Assembly (NCBI GenBank): GCA_044866695.1
Contig: JBIOUF010000288.1
Coordinates: 1-12,019, forward strand
Length of the DNA: 12,019 bases
Direction: 5' to 3'
From: JBIOUF01 sp044866695
Lineage (GTDB): Bacteria > Actinomycetota > Actinomycetes > Propionibacteriales > Nocardioidaceae
This document shows, in pieces, positions 1 to 4,646 of the stretch; the first letter of the stretch is position 1, and each line of letters begins with the position of its first letter. The position numbers and the translations under genes were made by a program. The notes under the pieces were generated by a model. It ran no database searches, had not been told where the DNA came from, and saw only the letters and a program-made list of their open reading frames with translations.

Positions 1-414
1 CCGACCGGGCACGTCGACGGAGTGAGGCTCGCCGTCGGCGGGCACGTCGTCGAGCCGCTCGAGCGCGGCGGTGGACAGCCGGGCGTCGTTGGTGCCGGCG
101 ACCGCCCCGGACGCGGGGCCGCCGGCCGGGTAGTAGGCGGTCAGCGTGCCCGGGGCCCCGGGGGCCCGGCCCCCCGGCCCGTCCGGCCCGTCGAGACCGC
201 CACGCCCGTCGTCCTGGTCACGAGGACCCGACTCCGGCAGCAGCATCCCGGCCGAGCGCTGCGCCGAGGCCTGGAGCTGCCGGTCGAGCTGGCCGGCCAG
301 GAAGTCGCGCATCACCAGAGTCGTGGCCAGAGTCACCAGCAGCCCGACCGCGGCGACCAGCAGGACCGCGGTGGCCACCAGCCGCCCGCTGAGCGTGCGC
401 GGGACGAGGCGCAC
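1..414 (-). CDS. Sensor histidine kinase, N-terminal part (cut by window edge)
   Basis: Partial gene: 138 codons are present, and the kinase core lies beyond position 1. It starts at a GTG one base after the TGA of the response regulator, so the pair is co-transcribed and probably translationally coupled. The visible protein has a short basic N-terminus (VRLVPRTLSGRL), one hydrophobic transmembrane helix at about residues 11-35, then an extracytoplasmic sensor region beginning RDFLAGQLDRQLQASAQR. This layout is usual for the kinases paired with OmpR-family regulators such as mycobacterial PhoR and TrcS. Residues about 62-90 are a Gly/Pro/Asp-rich low-complexity stretch, probably a flexible extracellular insert. 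HAMP, H-box and ATPase domains are not in view, so the kinase call rests on gene order, the start geometry and the membrane topology. The signal sensed is unknown. Confidence 0.8.
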   Translation of the reverse strand, partial: MRLVPRTLSGRLVATAVLLVAAVGLLVTLATTLVMRDFLAGQLDRQLQASAQRSAGMLLPESGPRDQDDGRGGLDGPDGPGGRAPGAPGTLTAYYPAGGPASGAVAGTNDARLSTAALERLDDVPADGEPHSVDVPGR

Positions 415-415
415 G

Positions 416-1135
416 TCAGTCCACGGGCTTCAAGACGTAGCCCGCGCCGCGCATGGTGTGGATCATCGGGCTGCGCCCGGCGTCGATCTTCTTGCGCAGG
501 TAGGAGATGTACAGCTCCACGACGTTGGCCTGGCCGCCGAAGTCGTAGTTCCACACCCGGTCCAGGATCTGCGCCTTCGACAGGACGCGGCGCGGGTTGC
601 GCATCAGGAAGCGCAGCAGCTCGAACTCGGTCGCGGTGAGGGTCACCGGCTGGCCCGCCCGCGCGACCTCACGGCTGTCCTCGTCGAGGGTCAGGTCGCC
701 GACGGTCAGCACCGACCGGTCGGTGCGGGACGTGGCGCCCGCGCGCCGCATCAGCGCCCGGAGCCGGGCGACGACCTCCTCCAGCGAGAACGGCTTGGTC
801 ACATAGTCGTCCCCGCCCGCGGTGAGCCCGGCGACGCGGTCCTCGACGGAGTCCCGGGCGGTGAGGAACAGCACCGGTACGTCGGGCAGGTGCCCGCGCA
901 TCCGCCGCAGTACCTCCATGCCGTCGATGTCGGGCAGCATCATGTCCAGGACCACCGCGTCGGGGCGGACGTCCTTCGCGACGGTGACCGCCTGGGTGCC
1001 GGTGTGGGCGAGGGAGGTCTGCCAACCCTCGTAGCGCAGCGCCATCCCGACCAGCTCGGCGATGTTCGGCTCGTCGTCGACGACCAGCACGTGCACCGGG
1101 CTCCCGTCCGGACGTACCAGCGCTGGGGTCACCAT
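416..1135 (-). CDS. OmpR/PhoB-family response regulator, PhoP/TrcR-like
   Basis: Full-length regulator of 239 aa, normal for the family. The receiver domain (about 14-130) has the acidic pocket D20-D21, phospho-acceptor D64 (VVLDMMLPDIDG), T92 (FLTARDS) and K114 (YVTKPF). The C-terminal winged helix (about 145-237) has the transactivation region TATEFELLRFL, recognition helix ANVVELYISYLRKKID and wing hairpin HTMRGAGYVLKP. From memory the sequence resembles mycobacterial PhoP most closely (GGDDYVTKPFSLEEVVARLR, ILD.VW.YDFGG..NVVE), and TrcR is a near alternative. The ATG is supported by an AAGGGAGG ribosome-binding site at 1142-1149. The sensor kinase lies directly downstream. Two PhoP-box-like elements in the divergent upstream gap suggest autoregulation and control of the small gene at 1297; that is inference. 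Confidence 0.95.
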   Translation of the reverse strand: MVTPALVRPDGSPVHVLVVDDEPNIAELVGMALRYEGWQTSLAHTGTQAVTVAKDVRPDAVVLDMMLPDIDGMEVLRRMRGHLPDVPVLFLTARDSVEDRVAGLTAGGDDYVTKPFSLEEVVARLRALMRRAGATSRTDRSVLTVGDLTLDEDSREVARAGQPVTLTATEFELLRFLMRNPRRVLSKAQILDRVWNYDFGGQANVVELYISYLRKKIDAGRSPMIHTMRGAGYVLKPVD

Positions 1136-1150
1136 GCCGGTCCTCCCTTC

Positions 1151-1180
1151 CTGTCTCGATCCTCCAGACGCACTGTCTCG
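1151..1180. repeat. Direct repeat CTGTCTCG x2, 22 bp apart
   Basis: The octamer CTGTCTCG occurs at 1151-1158 and 1173-1180. The start-to-start distance is 22 bp, about two helical turns, so both copies would lie on the same face of the helix. They sit in the leader or promoter of the response regulator, just upstream of its ribosome-binding site. This could be a second operator or a chance repeat. Confidence 0.35.
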
Positions 1181-1208
1181 CGCCGGCCCGCGCGGTTCCT
1201 AGGAGCTC

Positions 1209-1226
1209 CCTGTGTGGTTGCTGTGC
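1209..1226 (-). promoter_or_regulatory. PhoP-box-like direct repeat (7-4-7), facing the response regulator
   Basis: Read on the minus strand this is GCACAGC, four bases AACC, then ACACAGG. Mycobacterial PhoP is known to bind tandem heptamers TCACAGC separated by 4 bp, an 11-bp period. The two half-sites here match 6/7 and 5/7 with the exact spacing. The element lies 74 bp upstream of the regulator start and points toward it, consistent with autoregulation. Confidence 0.5.
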
Positions 1227-1256
1227 ACGTCTGGCCACACGGCATCGGTAGCGGCC

Positions 1257-1274
1257 GCACAGGGCGGACACAGC
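1257..1274 (+). promoter_or_regulatory. PhoP-box-like direct repeat (7-4-7), facing the small gene
   Basis: The plus strand reads GCACAGG, four bases GCGG, then ACACAGC. The half-sites match the TCACAGC heptamer of mycobacterial PhoP at 5/7 and 6/7 with the same 11-bp period. It is the mirror image of the element at 1209-1226 and ends 22 bases before the ATG at 1297. Together they form an inverted pair across the divergent gap. No clear -10 element is visible near it. Confidence 0.45.
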
Positions 1275-1296
1275 CGGTCCCGGCACGGTGGTGGGC

Positions 1297-1380
1297 ATGA
1301 GCGACCAGCCAGACCAGAGCCGGCCGCCCGGACCGGCCCGCGAGCGGGCCCGGGCTTGGTCCCTCCGCACCCCGTCGTGA
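1297..1380 (+). CDS. Short ORF, probable N-terminus of a frameshifted small membrane protein
   Basis: This 27-codon ORF begins MSDQPDQSRPPG and ends RERARAWSLRTPS before a TGA. The third codon position is G or C in 24 of 27 codons, as expected for real coding sequence here. The other open frame across the same bases uses poor codons such as CGA, CCA and AGA. A weak GGTGG lies upstream of the ATG. The basic RERAR...R stretch at its end is what normally precedes a transmembrane helix, and such a helix begins in the next ORF in another frame. One extra C in the CCCC run at 1370-1373 would fuse the two into one protein of about 120 aa. It may be a true short coupled ORF, a pseudogene half or a sequencing error. 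Confidence 0.4.
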   Translation: MSDQPDQSRPPGPARERARAWSLRTPS

Positions 1381-1658
1381 CCGGCGTCGCCGCCGTGACC
1401 CTGGCCGCAGCCGGAGGCACGGCCCTGGCGGCGGTGGCCGGCGGAGCCGGCGGCGACGCCGGGCCGGGCGGGAGGAACGGCCGCTTCGGCGGCCCCGCCC
1501 AGCTGGTCCCGGGCCCGGCGACCGGCACCGGCCGGCTGCCCGTGCCCACGCAGCCCGGCGGCGCGGCGGGGCCCCCCGGAGTCCCGCCGGCCGGGGTGTC
1601 GACCGCCGCGGTCCCGCCGGCCACGCTGCCCGGGACCGTCCGCAGCCACCCGGCCTGA
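1377..1658 (+). CDS. Small membrane-anchored or exported Pro/Gly/Ala-rich protein, hypothetical
   Basis: This 93-aa ORF starts at a GTG that overlaps the TGA of the preceding short ORF (GTGA). Residues 1-23 (VTGVAAVTLAAAGGTALAAV) form a hydrophobic Ala-rich helix. The rest is a low-complexity Gly/Pro/Ala tail with no recognisable domain, ending VRSHPA. The helix lacks positive charges in front of it in this frame; they sit at the end of the upstream ORF, which favours a single ancestral gene 1297-1658 with a -1 frame disruption. If intact it would be a single-pass anchor with a disordered exterior. It diverges from the response regulator behind a PhoP-box-like element, so it could be a target of that system. 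No function is recognised. Confidence 0.45.
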   Translation: MTGVAAVTLAAAGGTALAAVAGGAGGDAGPGGRNGRFGGPAQLVPGPATGTGRLPVPTQPGGAAGPPGVPPAGVSTAAVPPATLPGTVRSHPA

Positions 1659-1667
1659 CCGCCACAC

Positions 1668-1723
1668 GGGTCTCTGCAGCACCATCTGTAGCCCATTTCC
1701 CAGCCTGTGTGAGACCCTGGGAG
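1668..1723. other. Foldable intergenic stretch with competing stems
   Basis: Three inverted repeats are packed here: GGGTCTC (1668-1674) with GAGACCC (1711-1717); CTGCAG (1674-1679) with CTGTAG (1686-1691), one G-U pair; and TCCCAG (1698-1703) with CTGGGA (1717-1722). The first and third share C1717, and the first and second share C1674, so they partly compete. The stretch lies just downstream of the small gene at 1658. It may be a weak terminator or a small RNA, but in GC-rich DNA stems this short can be chance. Confidence 0.25.
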
Positions 1724-1821
1724 CGGAGTCCTGTGGCACCCGGTCGATCCCCCCACCGCCCGGCAGCGCCCACGACGCCCGGCGCTCCGCGGCACCACCG
1801 TGTGCCGCAGAGGAGCGCTGC

Positions 1822-1859
1822 GAGGCCTTGCGCCCATCCCCCCTGGCGCGCAAGGCCTC
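1822..1859. terminator. Bidirectional terminator hairpin
   Basis: GAGGCCTTGCGC (1822-1833) pairs perfectly with GCGCAAGGCCTC (1848-1859): a 12-bp stem with a 14-base loop. It sits between two convergent genes, the plus-strand small gene ending at 1658 and the minus-strand membrane protein ending at 1902. It lacks a T tract, which is common for actinobacterial terminators. The remainder of the 1659-1901 gap shows no credible gene. Confidence 0.75.
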
Positions 1860-1901
1860 CCGGTCCCCCGCCCGGCCGAAGGGCTCGGCCTGGAGCCAGG
1901 C

Positions 1902-2387
1902 TCAGTCGTTGAGGTGCTTCTCCTCGTAGACCTCCTCCAGCGTCTTGTCGCCGTACCGGAAGTTCTTCATGCTCCACCCCAGCAGGCCGAGCGCCAGCAC
2001 GCCCGAGGCGATCAGGAACACCCCCGTGCCCCAGCCGCCCAGCAGCCACCACCTGTCCCCGACCGGCCACCAGCTCGGCGCCGACGGGTGGATGCCCCAC
2101 ACCACCCCGACGCCCATGATCGCCAGGGCGCCCAGCGCGGACATCACGATCCGCGGCCAGGACTGCACGCCCTCCTGGGCGGCCTTGTACGCCGCCCGCT
2201 TCACCGGGTCCAGCAACCGGTCGGCCCACTCGTAGTTCTGCGAGAGGACCCACAGGCCCAACGCGAGCAGCAGCAGTCCGGGACCGGGCAGGACCAGCGC
2301 CGCGACGCCGGCCGCCAGCAGGACCCAGCCCAGGATCTCCATCCCGAGCCGCGCCGGCGCCGACCTGCCGCTTCCCGCCTCGCCCAT
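1902..2387 (-). CDS. PGPGW-family transmembrane protein
   Basis: This 161-aa integral membrane protein carries the PGPG signature at residues 34-37 (AALVLPGPGLLLLALG) that names the PGPGW family of actinobacterial proteins; no biochemical role is established for the family. Hydrophobic segments lie at about 17-48 (helical hairpin around PGPG), 80-100 and 113-137. A charged cytoplasmic-looking loop (NYEWADRLLDPVKRAAYKAAQEG) lies between the first two. The tail is acidic (TLEEVYEEKHLND). The ATG at 2387 is chosen as the first in-frame start after the divergent promoter gap. It has no clear ribosome-binding site, and an internal ATG at codon 16 (MEILGW), just before the first helix, is a possible alternative. 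The gene is divergent from the LapA-domain gene with 88 bp between them. Confidence 0.85.
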   Translation of the reverse strand: MGEAGSGRSAPARLGMEILGWVLLAAGVAALVLPGPGLLLLALGLWVLSQNYEWADRLLDPVKRAAYKAAQEGVQSWPRIVMSALGALAIMGVGVVWGIHPSAPSWWPVGDRWWLLGGWGTGVFLIASGVLALGLLGWSMKNFRYGDKTLEEVYEEKHLND

Positions 2388-2475
2388 GGCCACAGGATGC
2401 CAAACCGGTGTTCGCCGGCTGGTTCCATGCGCTGGGGCCGGGTACAACTGGGGGCAGCCGGAACGAGGAGTGCCG

Positions 2476-2886
2476 ATGTCCGATCCCACCCAGAGCCCGG
2501 GACCCGGCCCCCCGTCCGACCCCGACCTGCCCGGCCCGACGCCCCCGCCGGTGCCCGACCCGGAGCGGCCTGCCGAGGCCCCGGTCCCGCAGCGGCGGCC
2601 GTCCGGTTTCGACGACAAGGGACACGTGCGCCGCACCCGCAGCAGCGCGGCGTGGTGGGGCGCGGTCAGCGCCGCCGTGCTGATGGTCCTGCTCCTGGTG
2701 TTCATCGTGCAGAACTCCGACCCGGTCCGGTTCCGGTTCTTCGGCTGGGCGGGCGAGATGCCGCTCGCGGTCGCGGTCCTGGCGGCCGCCGTCGTGGGCG
2801 TCCTGCTGGTCGCGATCCCCGGCTCGCTGCGGATCTACCAGCTCCGCCGGGCCCTGGTGAAGAACCAGAAACGCACCGAGCCCTGA
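2476..2886 (+). CDS. LapA (DUF1049) domain membrane protein
   Basis: This 136-aa protein has a proline-rich, probably disordered cytoplasmic N-terminus (1-50), a basic patch VRRTR, and two membrane helices at about 60-79 and 95-116. They are joined by the LapA-domain signature FIVQNSDPVRFRFFGW, and a short basic tail ends QKRTEP. LapA-domain proteins (lipopolysaccharide assembly protein A domain, DUF1049) are small two-helix inner-membrane proteins; in enterobacteria they work in LPS assembly and FtsH regulation. An actinobacterium without LPS must use the fold differently, so no precise role is given. The start is secured by GAGGAG at 2465-2470, five bases before the ATG. The divergent gap 2388-2475 should hold both promoters; TACAAC at 2443-2448 is a possible weak -10 for this gene. 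Confidence 0.88.
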   Translation: MSDPTQSPGPGPPSDPDLPGPTPPPVPDPERPAEAPVPQRRPSGFDDKGHVRRTRSSAAWWGAVSAAVLMVLLLVFIVQNSDPVRFRFFGWAGEMPLAVAVLAAAVVGVLLVAIPGSLRIYQLRRALVKNQKRTEP

Positions 2887-2888
2887 CC

Positions 2889-2927
2889 CCGCGGCGGCGC
2901 CGCACCCGACACCGCGGCGGCGCCGCA
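2889..2927. repeat. 16-bp direct repeat in intergenic gap
   Basis: CCGCGGCGGCGCCGCA occurs at 2889-2904 and again at 2912-2927, identical, with 7 bp between. Each copy contains the palindrome GCGGCGCCGC, so either can form a small hairpin and the two copies can also pair with each other. It starts 3 bp after the LapA-domain gene stop and could serve as its terminator, or as an operator for the gene at 2963. Confidence 0.5.
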
Positions 2928-2950
2928 AGGTCCCCGCAACCCCGGCGGCC

Positions 2951-2956
2951 TAGCCT
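2951..2956 (+). promoter_or_regulatory. Possible -10 element for a leaderless transcript
   Basis: TAGCCT fits the actinobacterial TANNNT -10 pattern and ends 6 bases before the ATG at 2963. This would place transcription start at or next to the start codon. It agrees with the absence of any Shine-Dalgarno sequence in front of that gene. No convincing -35 is seen. Confidence 0.35.
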
Positions 2957-2962
2957 GCCGGC

Positions 2963-3559
2963 ATGCGATACACCCCAGCGCAGCGGCAGCTGCAGGACCG
3001 CTTCGACAGCCGGCGGATCGCCGACCGGATCGACCAGCTCCTGGTCCGCGACGTGCTCGACGACGGGGCCCGGGCGTTCGTGGAGAGCCGGGACATGTTC
3101 TTCCTGGCCACCGTGGACGGCACGGGCCAGCCGACCTGCTCCTACAAGGGCGGCGAGCCCGGGCTGGTTCGGGTGCTCGACCCGGCGACCGTCGCCTTCC
3201 CCTGGTACGACGGCAACGGGATGTTCCTCTCCCTCGGCAACGTCGCGGCGACCCGCCAGGTCGGGCTGCTCTTCCTCGACTTCGAGCGGCCGCAGCGGCT
3301 GCGGGTGCACGGCGAGGCGTCGGCGTCCGACGACGACCCGCTGGCCGGCTCGTGGCCGGGCGTGCAGCTGGTCGTGCGCGTGGCCGTCACGGCGGTGTTC
3401 CCCAACTGTCCGCGCTACGTCCACCGCATGCGGCGGGTCGAGCGCAGCCCCTACGTCCCGGTCGCGGGCGTCGCGCCACCGGTGCCGGACTGGAAGCGCG
3501 CCCCCTGGGCGCACGACGCGCTGCCCGCCCGGGACCCGGCCCGGACGGGGGGCCGGTGA
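2963..3559 (+). CDS. Pyridoxamine 5'-phosphate oxidase-like flavin-binding protein
   Basis: This 198-aa protein is of the PNPOx-like split-barrel group. Family-like features are FFLATVDGTGQPTCSYKGG (about 46-64), the barrel segment AFPWYDGNGMFLSLGNV (78-94), LLFLDFERPQRLRVHGEA (102-119) and the C-terminal FPNCPRYVHRM (146-156), typical of the predicted flavin-nucleotide-binding subgroup rather than true PdxH. These proteins bind FMN or a related flavin and are mostly uncharacterised reductases, so the substrate is unknown. An N-terminal helical extension (1-40) precedes the barrel. There is no ribosome-binding site; a possible leaderless promoter is noted at 2951. The stop shares its A with the ATG of the nitrilase (TGATG), so the two are translationally coupled and may act on related small molecules; that link is inference. 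Confidence 0.88.
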   Translation: MRYTPAQRQLQDRFDSRRIADRIDQLLVRDVLDDGARAFVESRDMFFLATVDGTGQPTCSYKGGEPGLVRVLDPATVAFPWYDGNGMFLSLGNVAATRQVGLLFLDFERPQRLRVHGEASASDDDPLAGSWPGVQLVVRVAVTAVFPNCPRYVHRMRRVERSPYVPVAGVAPPVPDWKRAPWAHDALPARDPARTGGR

Positions 3560-4551
3560 TGGCCCCCGCGACGCAGGGGCGCAGGGTCGTCGTGGCCGCC
3601 GTCCAGGCGGCCCCCGTCGTACTGGACAAGGCCGCGACGCTGCAGCGGGTGCACACGCTCACCCACGAGGCGGCCGCGCGAGGGGCCGGGCTGGTGGTCT
3701 TTCCCGAGGCGTTCGTGCCCGGCTACCCGGACTGGGTCTGGCGCACCCCCGCATGGAGCCCGACGGCCCAGGCCTGCTACCGCCGCCTCGCGGCCGAAGC
3801 GGTGGTCGTGCCCGGGCCGGACCTGGACCGGCTGGGTGCCACGGCGCGGACCGCGGGCGTGCACCTGGCCGTCGGCGTCGACGAGCGGCACGGCTCGACG
3901 CTGTACAACACGCTGCTGGTGCTGGGTCCGGACGGCACGCTGCTGCACCGGCACCGCAAGCTCATGCCGACCGGTGGCGAACGCCTGGTCTGGGGGTACG
4001 GCGACGGCTCGAGCCTCCGCGTCCTTCCCACCCCGGCCGGCCGGATCGGTGCCCTGGTGTGCTGGGAGAACTACATGCCGCTGGCCCGGGCGGCGCTCTA
4101 CGCCCAGGACATGCAGGTGCATCTCGCGCCGACCTGGGACACCAGCGACGTCTGGGTGCCGACGCTGCGCCACATCGCCAAGGAGGGACGCACGTTCGTC
4201 GTCGGCTGCTGCCAGGTGCTGCACAGCCGCGACCTGCCCGACGACCTGCCCGGCCGCGACGAGCTGTACGGCGGGGAGTGGCTGGCGCGGGGGCTGTCCA
4301 CGGTGGTGGCCCCGGGTGGCACGGTGCTGGCCGGGCCCCTGGAGGAGGAGGAAGGGCTCGTCGTCGCCGAGCTCGACCTGGACCGGTGCCTGGGTGAGCG
4401 CGGCATGTTCGACCCGACGGGTCACTACGGCCGCCCCGACGTGCTGCGGCTCACCGTGGACCCGGGGGCGCACGCGCCGGTGTCCTGGGCGGGCGACGGG
4501 GATTCGGGCGACCCTCGCGCCGGCACCCCACCCTCCGAGGCCGACGCCTGA
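3559..4551 (+). CDS. Nitrilase (carbon-nitrogen hydrolase family)
   Basis: This 330-aa protein has the intact Glu-Lys-Cys triad: E50 (VVFPEAFVPGYP), K134 (HRKLMPT) and C168 in the canonical nitrilase signature CWENYMPLAR. GERLVWGYGDGS after the lysine and HLAPTWDTSDVW after the cysteine are also typical of branch-1 nitrilases, which hydrolyse nitriles to carboxylic acid and ammonia (EC 3.5.5.1), or cyanide in cyanide dihydratases. Length is normal for the family. Residues after about 300 are a disordered Gly/Pro/Asp tail. It overlaps the flavin-binding gene upstream by one base and is probably translated from the same mRNA. Aliphatic versus aromatic substrate preference cannot be read from the sequence. 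No nitrile hydratase, amidase or aldoxime dehydratase gene is nearby. Confidence 0.93.
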   Translation: MAPATQGRRVVVAAVQAAPVVLDKAATLQRVHTLTHEAAARGAGLVVFPEAFVPGYPDWVWRTPAWSPTAQACYRRLAAEAVVVPGPDLDRLGATARTAGVHLAVGVDERHGSTLYNTLLVLGPDGTLLHRHRKLMPTGGERLVWGYGDGSSLRVLPTPAGRIGALVCWENYMPLARAALYAQDMQVHLAPTWDTSDVWVPTLRHIAKEGRTFVVGCCQVLHSRDLPDDLPGRDELYGGEWLARGLSTVVAPGGTVLAGPLEEEEGLVVAELDLDRCLGERGMFDPTGHYGRPDVLRLTVDPGAHAPVSWAGDGDSGDPRAGTPPSEADA

Positions 4552-4559
4552 GGAGAGGG

Positions 4560-4587
4560 CTCGCCGCGGGTCGCGCCGATCGGCGAG
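4560..4587. terminator. Hairpin after the nitrilase, possible terminator
   Basis: CTCGCCG (4560-4566) pairs perfectly with CGGCGAG (4581-4587) around a 14-base loop, starting 9 bases after the nitrilase stop. The stem is short and has no T tract. It may end the nitrilase message partially, or act as an operator for the regulator gene that starts at 4647. Confidence 0.35.
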
Positions 4588-4646
4588 GATTGCCTCGAAG
4601 GACCGGCGCGCCGGGCGCCGGAGGAGCTGCGGAGGGCGGCGGGGCG

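Noticed and set aside
1660..1725. tRNA gene
   Set aside because: The 7-bp stem at the ends suggested an acceptor stem, but there is no T-loop TTCGA signature, no anticodon arm of the right size and the length is too short.
1704..1736. Third PhoP-like box from the two CTGTG copies downstream of the small gene
   Set aside because: The spacing between the two heptamers is 26 bp, not 11 or a multiple of it.
1800..4397. Plus-strand open frame of 865 codons overlapping the PGPGW, LapA, flavin-binding and nitrilase genes
   Set aside because: It crosses several confirmed genes on both strands and a terminator hairpin; composition is that of a frame shadow.
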